Below, piece by piece: positions 1 to 10,808 of a stretch of DNA of 64,000 bases (its first letter is position 1; every line of letters starts with the position of its first letter). The notes beneath the pieces were generated by a model. That model was not told the origin of the DNA. It worked only from the letters and a program-made list of their open reading frames with translations, and searched no databases. Position numbers and translations under genes: made by a program. The stretch covers positions 1-64,000 of the forward strand of contig JADZDD010000006.1 in the NCBI GenBank assembly GCA_020851235.1, read 5' to 3'. This DNA comes from Burkholderiales bacterium (GTDB taxonomy: Bacteria > Pseudomonadota > Gammaproteobacteria > Burkholderiales > Casimicrobiaceae).

Positions 1-225
1 CGGCCGGCCGAGCTCGGTGGCAAACGAGCGCACGTCGCCGCCGGCCATGAAGTGCTTGCCGGCGCCGCGCACGACGACCACTCGCAGGTGATCGTCGGCG
101 GCGATCACGCCCGCGGCGTCGACGAGCGCGTCGACCATCGTGAAGTCGAGGGCATTGAGCGACTCGGGGCGATTGAGCGTCAGCGTGGCGATCGGGCCGC
201 TGCGGTCGAGCGTGATGGTCGTCAT
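1..225 (-). CDS. Enoyl-CoA hydratase/isomerase (crotonase) family protein, N-terminal part
   Basis: Only the first 75 residues lie in the window; the gene continues past the left edge. The N-terminus has the crotonase pattern: a beta-strand opening followed by TLNRPESLNALD (about residues 16-27), then VVVRGAGKHFMAGGD (50-64), which contributes the oxyanion hole and CoA pocket. Family members hydrate or isomerise acyl-CoA esters in fatty acid, amino acid or aromatic degradation; the substrate cannot be read from this fragment. The ATG is preceded about 11 bases upstream by an AAAGGAG ribosome-binding site, which fixes the start. It is transcribed leftward, and the gene behind it (GNAT-like, also leftward) ends 133 bases away. 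Confidence 0.85.
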   Translation of the reverse strand, partial: MTTITLDRSGPIATLTLNRPESLNALDFTMVDALVDAAGVIAADDHLRVVVVRGAGKHFMAGGDVRSFATELGRP

Positions 226-358
226 GGTGGATGGGGCTCCTTTGGATCGACGTGATCGTGAGAGTGTGGCAGTGAGCGGCGCACCGAAGCGGTGCGGCGC
301 GTCGGCATTGTCGCGCATCGCGGCGGGGTTGGCGCACGCGGGAGCGCGGCCCGCGGGC

Positions 359-2112
<1,754 letters not shown>

Positions 2113-2136
2113 TCGTCGTTCCAGGGGACCCACGCC

Positions 2137-2580
2137 ATGTCCATGCTGCGCGATTTTCGCGAGTTCGCGGTCAAGGGGAACGTCATCGACCTCGCGGTGG
2201 CGGTGATCATCGGTGCGGCATTCGGCCGCATCGTCGATTCGCTCGTCAAGGACATCATCATGCCGATCGTCGGCAAGGTGGTGGGGGGTCTCGATTTCTC
2301 GAACTACTTCATCATGCTGGGGAACCCGCCGGCAGGCTACGGTGGCCCGATGACCTACGACGCGCTCACCAAGGCGGGAGTGCCGCTCCTGGGTTGGGGG
2401 AACTTCCTCACGATCGTGCTCAACTTCATCATCCTCGCCTTCGTGATCTTCTGGATGGTGCGTCAGGTCAACAGGACCAAGGAGCGGTATGCCTCAGCCG
2501 CGCCGGAAGCGCCCCCCGCGACGCCCGAGGATGTCGTCCTGCTGCGCGAGATTCGCGACCTCCTGCGCCAGCGCACCTGA
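2137..2580 (+). CDS. mscL: Large-conductance mechanosensitive channel MscL
   Basis: A 147-residue inner-membrane channel that opens under membrane tension to release solutes during hypo-osmotic shock. The N-terminal [20 protein letters not shown] forms the amphipathic helix and pore-lining TM1; the periplasmic loop ([10 protein letters not shown]...) is followed by TM2 ([20 protein letters not shown]) and a charged C-terminal helical bundle ([13 protein letters not shown]). Length matches family norms. It starts 24 bases after glnB and is probably co-transcribed with it. Confidence 0.97.
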   Translation: MSMLRDFREFAVKGNVIDLAVAVIIGAAFGRIVDSLVKDIIMPIVGKVVGGLDFSNYFIMLGNPPAGYGGPMTYDALTKAGVPLLGWGNFLTIVLNFIILAFVIFWMVRQVNRTKERYASAAPEAPPATPEDVVLLREIRDLLRQRT

Positions 2581-2648
2581 TCGCGCGGCAGGCGGGCGCG
2601 GCGGCGTTGTCGTCCGCGCAAGGCGCGCCGATCGCACCGGAGAAGTCC

Positions 2649-3800
2649 ATGACGCTTGCCAAGTCGTCGGCGGCCGCAGCGGCCGCGCTGACCCTGACGC
2701 TCCTCGTCGCGGCGCGCCCCGTGGCAGCCGACGTGACGATCGGCGTGTCGATCTCCACGACGGGCCCCGCAGCCTCGCTCGGCATTCCGCAGAAGAACAC
2801 GGTCGAACTCCTGCCGACGTCGATCGCCGGCGAGAGGATCAAGTGGATCGTGCTCGACGATGCGACCGACACGACGAAGGGGGTGACGAATGCGAAGAAG
2901 CTCGTCACCGAGGACAAGGTCGACGCCATCGTCGGCTCGTCGGTCACGCCGGCATCGCTCGCGATGCGCGAGGTCGCGGTCGATTCGGGCACGCCGATGA
3001 TCTCGCTGGCAGCCGGTGCGGCGATCGTCGATCCGGCCGATCCGAAGACACGCTGGGTTTTCAAGACGCCGCAAAACGACGCGTTGATGGCCGACGCCGT
3101 CGCCGTGCACATGAAAGGCGCCGGCGTGAAGACGCTGGGTTACATCGGCTTCGCCGACGCGTACGGCGAGGGTTGGCTCACCGAGATCCGGCGCTCGGCG
3201 CAGCTTGCCGGGATCAGGATCGTCGCCGAGGAGAAGTACAACCGCCCCGATCCGTCGGTGACCGGGCAGGTCCTCAAGCTCATGGCGGCGCGTCCCGATG
3301 CGATCCTCATCGGCGCTTCGGGGACGCCCGGGGCGACACCGCAGAAGGAACTCGCCGCTCGCGGCTACAAGGGCCGGATCTACCAGACGCACGGCGTGGG
3401 CAACCCCGACTTCCTGCGCGTGGTCGGCAAGGACGGCAACGGCACGGTGCTGCCGGTGGGGCCGATGCTCGTGTACGAGCAGCTTCCCGACGGCCCGGTG
3501 AAGAAGGCGGCGCAGGACTACGTGGCGCAGTACGAGAAGAAGTTCGGCGTCCGCGCGACGTTCGGCGGCCACCTGTGGGACGCGAGCCTCCTGCTTGCGC
3601 AGGCGATTCCCGAGGCGCTCAGGAAGGCGAAGCCTGGAACGCCGCCGTTCCGCGCGGCGTTGCGCGACGCGCTCGAGCACGCGACCGTGACCGGCGCACA
3701 CGGCGTCTTCGTCATGACCCCCGCCGATCACAATGGCCTCGACAATCGCGGTCGCGTGATGGTGCGCATCGACGACGGCAAGTGGGTGCTGATCAAGTAG
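2649..3800 (+). CDS. Branched-chain amino acid type ABC transporter substrate-binding protein (LivK-like)
   Basis: A 383-residue periplasmic type-I solute receptor. A signal peptide (MTLAKSSAAAAAALTLTLLV, cleavage near ARPVAA) precedes the mature start DVTIGVSISTTGPAASLG, typical of the Leu/Ile/Val-binding Peripla_BP_6 group. Two alpha/beta lobes are recognisable (VDAIVGSSVTPASLA; KTLGYIGFADAYGEGW; ARPDAILIGASGTPGA). The ATG at this position is chosen because it begins the signal peptide; the frame is open much further upstream without similarity. It heads the gene set SBP-LivH-LivM/G-LivF on one strand. The ligand could be an amino acid, aromatic acid or amide; nothing here decides. Confidence 0.92.
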   Translation: MTLAKSSAAAAAALTLTLLVAARPVAADVTIGVSISTTGPAASLGIPQKNTVELLPTSIAGERIKWIVLDDATDTTKGVTNAKKLVTEDKVDAIVGSSVTPASLAMREVAVDSGTPMISLAAGAAIVDPADPKTRWVFKTPQNDALMADAVAVHMKGAGVKTLGYIGFADAYGEGWLTEIRRSAQLAGIRIVAEEKYNRPDPSVTGQVLKLMAARPDAILIGASGTPGATPQKELAARGYKGRIYQTHGVGNPDFLRVVGKDGNGTVLPVGPMLVYEQLPDGPVKKAAQDYVAQYEKKFGVRATFGGHLWDASLLLAQAIPEALRKAKPGTPPFRAALRDALEHATVTGAHGVFVMTPADHNGLDNRGRVMVRIDDGKWVLIK

Positions 3801-3873
3801 GCATCGGACGACCGTAGAATGGCAGCGCGCCGCCGGGTCCTTCCCGGCGGCGGCGCATCGGAGCCCGAAACCC

Positions 3874-4914
3874 GTGGATCTGACGATCGCCGCGCTGCTC
3901 ACGCAGGACGGCATCACCAACGGCGCGATCTACGCGCTCTTGGCCCTCGCCCTCGTACTCGTCTTCACGGTGACGCGCGTCATCCTCGTGCCGTCGGGAG
4001 AGTTCGTCTCCTGGGGAACGCTCACCCTCGCGGGTCTGCAACTGGGTAAGGCGTCGGGGATCGTCGGCCTCGTCGTGGGCATGGCCGTGCTCGCCGCGGT
4101 GATGGAGACGTGGCGCTGCATCCGCGCCCGCGAACTCGTCCGCCTGCCGCGCGCGCTCGCGCTTTGGTGCGGCGTGCCGCTCGCGGTCGCCACGCTGCTC
4201 GCGTTTGCAGCGCCGATGCGGCTGCCGTTACCCTTCCAGGTGCTCCTGACACTGGCGGCGGTCACCGCGCTGGGACCTCTCCTGTATCGCGTGGCGTACC
4301 AGCCGCTCGCCGAGGCGAGCGTGCTCGTGTTGCTCATCGTCTCGGTCGCGCTGCATTTTGCGATGGTCGGCCTCGGCCTGTGGTTCTTCGGCGCCGAAGG
4401 GTCGCGAACCCCCGCGTTCAGCGCGGCGTCGTTTCGTGTCGGCAGCGTCACGGTCAGCGTGCAAAGCCTCCTCGTCGTGGGCACGAGCGTCGCCCTCATC
4501 GGGGCCCTCGCGCTCTTTTTCGGCCGCACGCTCCATGGCAAGGCGCTGCGTGCGACGGCGGTGAACCGCGCCGGTGCTCGCCTGTGCGGGATCTCGCCGG
4601 AGTTCGCGGGAGCGCTGACGTTCGCGCTGGCAGCACTCCTTTGCGCGTTCTGCGGCGTGCTGATCGGGCCGATCACCACCGTTTATTACGACTCCGGGTT
4701 CCTCATCAGCCTCAAGGGTTTCGTCGGCGCCATCATCGGCGGACTCACGAGCTATCCGATCGCGGCCGCTGGCTCGTTGCTCGTCGGCCTCATCGAGTCG
4801 TTCTCGTCGTTCTGGGCGAGCGCGTTCAAGGAGGTGATCGTCTTCACGCTGATCATTCCGGTGCTCCTGTGGCGGAGCCTTCGCACGCAGCACCACGAGG
4901 AGGAGGAGGAATAG
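3874..4914 (+). CDS. Branched-chain amino acid ABC transporter permease (LivH-like)
   Basis: A 346-residue polytopic inner-membrane permease, longer than a typical LivH (about 290-310). The opening QDGITNGAIYALLALALVLVF is the LivH signature, and the C-terminal half has the coupling region (LRATAVNRAGARLCGISPEFAGALTFA) and GFVGAIIGGLTSYPIAAAGSL. The extra length sits after residue 70, where a Arg-rich cytoplasmic loop (WRCIRARELVRLPRALAL) and an added hydrophobic pair interrupt the usual topology. The C-terminus ends in HHEEEEE, encoded by a run of GAG codons. Start is GTG; no better codon lies nearby. It forms one importer with the flanking SBP and LivM/G, LivF genes. Confidence 0.92.
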   Translation: MDLTIAALLTQDGITNGAIYALLALALVLVFTVTRVILVPSGEFVSWGTLTLAGLQLGKASGIVGLVVGMAVLAAVMETWRCIRARELVRLPRALALWCGVPLAVATLLAFAAPMRLPLPFQVLLTLAAVTALGPLLYRVAYQPLAEASVLVLLIVSVALHFAMVGLGLWFFGAEGSRTPAFSAASFRVGSVTVSVQSLLVVGTSVALIGALALFFGRTLHGKALRATAVNRAGARLCGISPEFAGALTFALAALLCAFCGVLIGPITTVYYDSGFLISLKGFVGAIIGGLTSYPIAAAGSLLVGLIESFSSFWASAFKEVIVFTLIIPVLLWRSLRTQHHEEEEE

Positions 4915-4985
4915 GTGGCCACGCGCGGCGGCCGACCCCGTCCACGGACCGCGCGCACGCCGCCGCGCGGCCGGTGGGGGCGGGC

Positions 4986-6746
4986 ATGATGCGGCGGCAC
5001 GGCGCCGTCGTTGGCATGGTCGTGCTGCTCGCCGTCCTGCCCCTGTTCGCGCCGGCGTTTTGGGTGACGCTCGCCAATTACATCGGCCTGTACAGCATGA
5101 CCGCGCTGGGTCTCGTGCTCCTCACCGGGGTGGCGGGACAGACTTCGTTCGGCCAGGCTGCGTTCGTGGGCATCGGCGCGTACGTGACCGCGTATCTCAC
5201 CACGCGCCATGCGTTGTCGCCATGGTTGACGCTGGCGATCGGCCTCGCCTGCACGGGGGTCGTCGCGCTGTTCCTGGGCTTCATCACCCTGCGCATGCGC
5301 GGACACTACCTGCCGCTCGCGACGATCGCCTGGGGCATCAGCCTCTACTACGTCTTCGGCAATCTCGAAGCGCTGGGCGGACATACGGGGTTGTCGGGAA
5401 TTGCGCCGCTCACGCTTGCCGGAGTCGCGCTCAAGGACGAGCGGCGCTACTACTACCTCATCTGGTTCGTCACGCTCGCCGCACTGTGGGCGACGCACAA
5501 TCTGCTCGACTCGCGCTCGGGCCGTGCCGTGCGCGCGCTCAAGGGCGGCCTCGACATGATCGAGGCCTTCGGCGTCGATGCGGCGCGGCTCAAGATCGTC
5601 GTCTTCGTCTACGCGGCGTTGCTGGCGTGCGTCTCGGGGTGGCTCTACGCGCACCTCCAGCGCTTCGTCAATCCCACGCCCTTCGGCATCAACCAGGGCA
5701 TCGAGTACCTGTTCATGGCCGTGGTCGGTGGTGCCGGCAGCGTGTGGGGCGCGGTCGTCGGCGCTTCGCTCATCACCTTGCTCAAGGAGTGGCTGCAGGA
5801 TCTCCTGCCGGCGCTGCTCGGCCGCCAGGGCAATTTCGAGCTCGTGGTGTTCGGGATCCTGATGGTGCTGATCCTCCAGTTCGCCCGCGACGGCGTGTGG
5901 CAGTGGATCGCCCGTGTGCTCCCGCACCCGGCTCCGCATCCCGTCGTCGCCGCCCCGCCGCTTGCGCCGCGTGCGCGTACCGCGCCTGCCGGCCCGCTGC
6001 TCGAGGTGCAGCAGGTGACGAAGCGCTTCGGCGGACTCGTCGCGGTGGACGATCTGTCGTTCGTCGTCACGCCGGGCGAAATCGTCGGCCTCATCGGGCC
6101 CAACGGCGCCGGCAAGAGCACGACGTTCGCGCTGATCTCCGGTGCCCTGCCGCTGACCGCCGGGCGCGTCCTGCTGGGAGGCGAGAGCATCGGCAGCAAG
6201 CCGCCGCATGAAATCGCCCGGCGCGGACTCGGTCGCACGTTCCAGCACGTCAAGCTCATCGGGACGATGAGCGTCCTCGACAACGTCGCGATCGGTGCGT
6301 ACCTGCGCGGCCGATCCGGCGTCGTCCGCGCAGCGCTCAAGCTCGACCGCGCGGAGGAGGCGCAGGTGCGCGCGGAAGCAGCGCGCGCGGTCGCGCGGGT
6401 CGGGCTCTCGGCGCAGTTGCACACCGCGGCCGGGAGCCTCGCCCTCGGTCAGCAGCGAATCGTCGAAATCGCGCGTGCGCTCGCGAGCGACCCGACGCTC
6501 CTGCTGCTCGACGAGCCCGCGGCGGGCCTGCGCTTTCTCGAGAAGCAGGCGCTGGCCACGCTCCTGCGCTCGCTCAAGGCGGAGGGGATGACGATCCTTC
6601 TCGTCGAACACGACATGGACTTCGTCATGGGACTCACCGATCGCCTCGTCGTGATGGACTTCGGCTTGAAGCTCGCCGAGGGGAGTCCGGTCGAGATCCA
6701 GCGCAACGCCGCGGTGCGCGAGGCGTATCTCGGAGGTGTCGCGTGA
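4986..6746 (+). CDS. Fused ABC permease/ATPase (LivM-LivG fusion)
   Basis: A 586-residue protein joining two normally separate importer subunits. Residues about 1-320 are a LivM-type permease ([32 protein letters not shown] is the family signature, and [23 protein letters not shown] follows). After a Pro/Ala linker (about 320-340), residues about 340-586 are a LivG-type ATPase with Walker [10 protein letters not shown] (about 371-379), LALGQQR in the signature position, Walker [12 protein letters not shown] and the H-loop [10 protein letters not shown]. Signature LALGQQR differs from the usual LSGGQ-like form. The start could also be the in-frame GTG 12 bases upstream. LivF follows with a 4-base overlap, so translation is probably coupled. 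Confidence 0.92.
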   Translation: MMRRHGAVVGMVVLLAVLPLFAPAFWVTLANYIGLYSMTALGLVLLTGVAGQTSFGQAAFVGIGAYVTAYLTTRHALSPWLTLAIGLACTGVVALFLGFITLRMRGHYLPLATIAWGISLYYVFGNLEALGGHTGLSGIAPLTLAGVALKDERRYYYLIWFVTLAALWATHNLLDSRSGRAVRALKGGLDMIEAFGVDAARLKIVVFVYAALLACVSGWLYAHLQRFVNPTPFGINQGIEYLFMAVVGGAGSVWGAVVGASLITLLKEWLQDLLPALLGRQGNFELVVFGILMVLILQFARDGVWQWIARVLPHPAPHPVVAAPPLAPRARTAPAGPLLEVQQVTKRFGGLVAVDDLSFVVTPGEIVGLIGPNGAGKSTTFALISGALPLTAGRVLLGGESIGSKPPHEIARRGLGRTFQHVKLIGTMSVLDNVAIGAYLRGRSGVVRAALKLDRAEEAQVRAEAARAVARVGLSAQLHTAAGSLALGQQRIVEIARALASDPTLLLLDEPAAGLRFLEKQALATLLRSLKAEGMTILLVEHDMDFVMGLTDRLVVMDFGLKLAEGSPVEIQRNAAVREAYLGGVA

Positions 6747-7495
6747 GCACGCGCCCGGGTCCCGCGCCCATCCTGCAGATCACGAACCTCGCCGTGAGCT
6801 ACGGCCGGGTCGAGGCGCTGCACGGCGTGTCGCTCGCGGTCGAGGAGGGCAGCATCGTCACCGTGATCGGGCCCAACGGTGCGGGCAAGAGCACGCTCCT
6901 CGGCGCGATCATGGGCACGCTCGGCAGTCGCGGCAGCGTGCATTACGGCGGTCGCGACGTGATGCGCCTCACCGTCGAGCAGCGCGTCGCCGCCGGGCTC
7001 GTGCTGGTGCCGGAGCGCCGCGAACTGTTCGGTGCGATGACGGTTGCCGACAACATCGAGCTTGGCGCCTTCGCCCGGTTGCGTCGCGGCGAGCGCGACG
7101 CGCTGCGCAGCCGCGACGAGGTCTACGCGCGCTTTCCGCGGCTTGCCGAGCGTGCGACGCAGGCGGCAGGTACGCTCTCCGGGGGCGAGCGGCAGATGCT
7201 CGCGCTCGGACGCGCACTCATGGCCAGGCCGCGGCTGCTCATGCTCGATGAGCCGTCCTTGGGTCTTGCGCCGATCGTCGTGCGCGAGATCTTCAGCATC
7301 GTGGTGGCGCTCAAGGCGAGCGGCGTGTCGATCCTGCTCGTCGAGCAGAATGCGCGCGCCGCCCTCGAGGTTTCGGATTACGGTTACGTGCTCGAGACGG
7401 GCGAATGCGTGCTGCAGGGGGCAAGCCGCACGCTCGCGGCCGATCCACGGGTGGCAGCAACGTATCTCGGCGAGGCGGCCACGCCCGCGGCTTGA
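6743..7495 (+). CDS. Branched-chain amino acid ABC transporter ATP-binding protein (LivF-like)
   Basis: A 250-residue cytoplasmic ATPase that pairs with the LivG half of the preceding fusion protein to energise import. Walker A is GPNGAGKS (residues 43-50), the signature motif [15 protein letters not shown] is followed by Walker [17 protein letters not shown], which is characteristic of LivF, and the H-loop region reads [12 protein letters not shown]. The GTG start overlaps the upstream TGA (GTGA), consistent with coupled translation. It is the last gene of the importer set; tldD follows after 49 bases. Confidence 0.95.
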   Translation: MSTRPGPAPILQITNLAVSYGRVEALHGVSLAVEEGSIVTVIGPNGAGKSTLLGAIMGTLGSRGSVHYGGRDVMRLTVEQRVAAGLVLVPERRELFGAMTVADNIELGAFARLRRGERDALRSRDEVYARFPRLAERATQAAGTLSGGERQMLALGRALMARPRLLMLDEPSLGLAPIVVREIFSIVVALKASGVSILLVEQNARAALEVSDYGYVLETGECVLQGASRTLAADPRVAATYLGEAATPAA

Positions 7496-7544
7496 GGCGA
7501 CCGACGTATCATTCGAGCCGGATCCTCCATTTGCCACCGGCCCG

Positions 7545-9038
7545 ATGACCTTCGACTTTCCATCGCCACCCGCACCCGATCCGACCCCGCCGGTGGTCGC
7601 TGCCGCGATGGTGGCCGACGCCGAGCGGCTGCTGCTCGCCCCCGGCGAGCTCGACCAGGAGCAGCTGTCGCGCGTGCTCGCCGGGATTCATCACCACGAT
7701 GTCGACTTCGCGGACCTGTATTTCCAGCACGCCCGCTTCGAGAGCTGGAGCCTCGAGGAAGGTACGGTCAAGTCGGGAACGTTCAGCATCGATCGCGGCG
7801 TGGGCGTGCGCGCGGTGACGCGCGACAAGCAGGCCTTCGCGTATTCGGACGATATCTCGCTCGGCGCGCTCACCGAGGCGGCGCAGGCGGTTCGGGCGAT
7901 CGCGCGGCAGGGGCAGTCGGCGGTGGCGCCGCTGCGTCGCCACGGCGAGGCGCACGCGCTGTATGCGCCGATCGATCCCCTCGCGAGCCTCACCGAACGC
8001 GCCAAGGTCGCGTTGCTCGAGCGCCTCGAAGCCCACGTCCGCGCGCTCGATCCCCGCGTGACGCAGGTGATGGCGTCACTTGCCGGTGAGCACGAGACCA
8101 TTCTCGTCGTGCGCAGCGACGGCGTCGTCGTCGCCGACGTACGCCCGCTCGTGCGCATGTCGCTGTCGGTGATCGTGGAGGACAACGGGCGTCGCGAACG
8201 CGGCTCGGCCGGCGGTGGGGGTCGCGTCGACTACGGTCACTTCACCGATGCGAGGCTCGCCGGGTACGCGCGCGAGGCGGTCGCGCAGGCGGTGCTCAAC
8301 TTGGCGGCTGGCGCGGCGCCGGCGGGCCCGATGACCGTCGTCCTCGGCCCCGGCTGGCCGGGCATCCTGCTGCACGAGGCGATCGGCCACGGCCTCGAGG
8401 GGGACTTCAACCGCAAGGGGACGAGCGCCTTTTGCGGTCGCATCGGCCAGCGCGTCGCGGCACCCGGCGTCACGGTGGTCGACGACGGCACCTTCGCGGA
8501 CCGGCGCGGGTCGCTCAACGTCGATGATGAAGGCAGCCCCACGCGGCGCACCGTGCTCATCGAGGACGGCGTCCTCCAGGGGTACTTGCAGGATCGGCTC
8601 AACGGCCGCTTGATGCGCACCGCGCCCACCGGCAATGGCCGGCGCGAATCGTTTGCGCATCTGCCCATGCCGCGCATGACCAATACCGTGATGCTCGCCG
8701 GCGAGCGCGATCCGGCGGAGATCATTGCCTCGGTCGCCTCGGGGCTGTACGCCGCCAATTTCGGTGGCGGGCAGGTCGACATCACGAGCGGAAAGTTCGT
8801 GTTCTCGACCGCGGAGGCCTGGCGCATCGAGGGCGGCAAGCTCACGAGCCCGGTCAAGGGCGCGACCCTCATCGGCCATGGCCCGGATGCGCTGACACGG
8901 GTGTCGATGGTCGGCAACGACCTCGCGCTGGACGCGGGTGTCGGCACCTGCGGCAAGGACGGGCAGAGCGTGCCGGTGGGCGTGGGTCAGCCGACGCTGC
9001 GCATCGACGGCCTCACCGTCGGCGGCAGCGCCTCCTGA
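7545..9038 (+). CDS. tldD: Metalloprotease TldD
   Basis: A 497-residue TldD/PmbA-family metalloprotease. With TldE (PmbA) it degrades unfolded peptides and matures some RiPPs such as microcin B17; the partner gene is not in this window. The zinc site HEAIGHGLEGD (HExxxH type) lies near residue 280 and is followed by the conserved FNRKGTSAF segment; the C-terminal FVFSTAEAWRIEGGKLTSPVKGATLIG block is highly characteristic. The start is placed at the ATG before MTFDFPSPP; the open frame upstream runs antisense-like through livF and is discounted. The N-terminal about 20 residues are Pro-rich and not conserved, so an initiation site a few codons downstream is possible. Confidence 0.94.
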   Translation: MTFDFPSPPAPDPTPPVVAAAMVADAERLLLAPGELDQEQLSRVLAGIHHHDVDFADLYFQHARFESWSLEEGTVKSGTFSIDRGVGVRAVTRDKQAFAYSDDISLGALTEAAQAVRAIARQGQSAVAPLRRHGEAHALYAPIDPLASLTERAKVALLERLEAHVRALDPRVTQVMASLAGEHETILVVRSDGVVVADVRPLVRMSLSVIVEDNGRRERGSAGGGGRVDYGHFTDARLAGYAREAVAQAVLNLAAGAAPAGPMTVVLGPGWPGILLHEAIGHGLEGDFNRKGTSAFCGRIGQRVAAPGVTVVDDGTFADRRGSLNVDDEGSPTRRTVLIEDGVLQGYLQDRLNGRLMRTAPTGNGRRESFAHLPMPRMTNTVMLAGERDPAEIIASVASGLYAANFGGGQVDITSGKFVFSTAEAWRIEGGKLTSPVKGATLIGHGPDALTRVSMVGNDLALDAGVGTCGKDGQSVPVGVGQPTLRIDGLTVGGSAS

Positions 9039-9084
9039 CGCGGCGCGTGCGCCACGGGCCGCGCAGGTGTCGCGGTACGGGCGC

Positions 9085-9516
9085 TCAGTGCAAGGGTCCC
9101 GTCGCGGCGGGCATGACGACCGTCGTCACCGGTGAGGCGTGATGGCATACGAGGCGCCACCCGGAAGGCGTGCGCAAGTACACGTTGGTCGCCGCGGCCG
9201 CGCCGCGGGCGCTGCCATCGGCCGCCACCACGTGCTCGATCGCCGATTGCATGGCGAGCCCGACGGTGTCCATCACCACCACGTGCTCGAGGCGGAACTT
9301 GAGTCGCGTGTCGCTCGCGAAGATCTGCTCCCAGGCGCTGCGCACGGCCTCGTAGCCGACCATTCGAGCACCGCCGGGGTGCACGCACACGATCTCCTCG
9401 TCGTCGGCCCAGGTCGCCATCATCGCGTCGAGGTCCTGCGCCTCGATCGCCTGATAGAACGCGGTCGCCACGTCCTGCGGCGAGGTGAAGATCGCGGGCG
9501 TGCGCGCCTTGGCCAT
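9085..9516 (-). CDS. Nuclear transport factor 2-like / SnoaL-type protein
   Basis: A 143-residue protein with the NTF2-like cone fold: helix segment FYQAIEAQDLDAMMATWADDEEIVCVHPGG, then VGYEAVRSAWEQIF and beta strands ending VYLRTPSGWRLVCHHASP. This pattern (DDEEIVCVHPGG, GWRLVCHHAS) is typical of the SnoaL-like DUF4440 group found across proteobacteria. Enzymatic or ligand-binding function is unknown. It starts 8 bases after the waaF stop on the same strand and is probably the last gene of the ilvE-zinc ribbon-waaF operon. tldD converges with it, with 46 bases between stops. Confidence 0.85.
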   Translation of the reverse strand: MAKARTPAIFTSPQDVATAFYQAIEAQDLDAMMATWADDEEIVCVHPGGARMVGYEAVRSAWEQIFASDTRLKFRLEHVVVMDTVGLAMQSAIEHVVAADGSARGAAAATNVYLRTPSGWRLVCHHASPVTTVVMPAATGPLH

Positions 9517-9524
9517 GGGTGGGG

Positions 9525-10577
9525 CTATTCGCGTTCCAGGTGGGGGAGGGGAACGACGGGAAGGACGTTGCGGGCGAGATTGTAGACGAACGCCGGCTTG
9601 AGATCGCGCATGCAGCGGAAGTGGCCCAGGGGGCATTCGCGCTGGAAGCAGGGGCTGCACGCGATGTCGATCCTGGCCACCCGGGCGAGTGGCGACAGCG
9701 GGGGCGTGTAGGCCGGCGACGACGATCCGTACAGCGCGACCACCGGCACCCCCACTGCCGCGGCGGCGTGCATGAGCCCGGAATCGTTGGCGACGGCGAG
9801 GGATGCCAGCGATAGCAAGTCGATCGCGGTACCCAGGTCGGTGCGGCCGGTGAGGTCGCGCACCTTGTCGACGTTCTCACCCAGCGACTGGCGCACCGCG
9901 TCGGCGGCGACCTGATCGTTCGGTGAGCCGACGATCCACACCTGCAGGCCGTCGCGCAGGAAGAGCGCCGCGAGTTCGGCGAAGTAATTCGGCGGCCAGC
10001 GCTTGGCCGGTCCGAACTCGGCGCCCGGACACAGGATCACGGTCGGACGGTTCGTGGGCAGGTGGAGGCTGCGCACGGTCGCGGCACGCCGGGTCGCATC
10101 GGGCACGAGCACCGGTGCCGGCGGCGTGGGGACGAGCGCCCCCGGAGCGACCGCAAGCGCGGCGAAGCGATCGACCAGGCGCGGCACGGCACGTGCATCG
10201 AGGCGACGGACATCGCTCAACAATCCCCAGCGTCCTTCGCCGCGATACCCCACGCGCTTCGGAATGCGCGCGAGGAAGGGCACCAGCGCCGACTTCCACG
10301 AATTGGGCAGGACGAAGGCGTGCGTGTACTGCTCGCGCGCGAGCTCACGCGCCATGCGGCGGCGCGCCGCGAGGTCGAGCTTGCCGTGCGCGAACGGGCT
10401 CTCCACGATGCGCCGAATGCCGCGCATGCGGGCGTACACCGGTGCGCACCACGGCGGCACCAGGACGTCGACGGTCGGATCCTCGAATGGCTCGCGCAGG
10501 AGCGCGACCAGCGGCTCGGACAGGATCGCGTCACCGACCCAGCTCGGCGCAACGATCAGGATGCGCTCGCCGGCCAT
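9525..10577 (-). CDS. waaF: ADP-heptose:LPS heptosyltransferase II
   Basis: A 350-residue GT9-family glycosyltransferase that adds the second heptose to the lipopolysaccharide inner core at the cytoplasmic face of the inner membrane. The N-terminus ILIVAPSWVGDAILSEPLVALL is the WaaF signature, PRVGYRGEGRWGLLSDVR is conserved in the family, and the nucleotide-sugar site reads ILCPGAEFGPAKRWPPNYFAELA followed by NDSGLMHAAAAVGVPVVALYGSSSP. Length is normal for WaaF. It lies downstream of ilvE and the CHCC zinc ribbon gene with a 12-base gap, the order commonly seen in betaproteobacteria. Its presence implies an outer membrane with heptose-containing LPS. Confidence 0.95.
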   Translation of the reverse strand: MAGERILIVAPSWVGDAILSEPLVALLREPFEDPTVDVLVPPWCAPVYARMRGIRRIVESPFAHGKLDLAARRRMARELAREQYTHAFVLPNSWKSALVPFLARIPKRVGYRGEGRWGLLSDVRRLDARAVPRLVDRFAALAVAPGALVPTPPAPVLVPDATRRAATVRSLHLPTNRPTVILCPGAEFGPAKRWPPNYFAELAALFLRDGLQVWIVGSPNDQVAADAVRQSLGENVDKVRDLTGRTDLGTAIDLLSLASLAVANDSGLMHAAAAVGVPVVALYGSSSPAYTPPLSPLARVARIDIACSPCFQRECPLGHFRCMRDLKPAFVYNLARNVLPVVPLPHLERE

Positions 10578-10589
10578 GGCGACGGATCG

Positions 10590-10808
10590 TCAGTGTGCGC
10601 CCGGCAGCGGCCCGCCCTCGAGGATGTAACGCGTGCCGCAGTAGGGGCACATCACTTCCCCGGTCGGCGCGATCTCGAGGAACACCCGTGGGTGCGACGA
10701 CCAGCGGGGCATCGACTTGTTCGGACAGAATACCGGCAGATCCTTCGCTTGCACCACGACCGGGGCAAGCGCCTCCGGCGCGCGACCGCCGTCGTCGGGC
10801 TTGCTCAT
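10590..10808 (-). CDS. CHCC-type zinc ribbon protein
   Basis: A 72-residue protein with the zf-CHCC arrangement: Cys28, His39, Cys54 and Cys57 (spacing C-x10-H-x14-C-x2-C) in [20 protein letters not shown] and [11 protein letters not shown]. The family is related to the mitochondrial complex I subunit NDUFS6; in bacteria its role is not established, though zinc binding is expected. Its ATG overlaps the ilvE stop (ATGA), so the two are translationally coupled, and waaF follows within 12 bases. Confidence 0.92.
   Translation of the reverse strand: MSKPDDGGRAPEALAPVVVQAKDLPVFCPNKSMPRWSSHPRVFLEIAPTGEVMCPYCGTRYILEGGPLPGAH

Noticed and set aside
4752-6611. A 619-codon minus-strand frame across the LivM-LivG fusion
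   Set aside because: It is antisense to well-conserved ABC transporter domains and is dominated by Arg, Glu and Asp residues.
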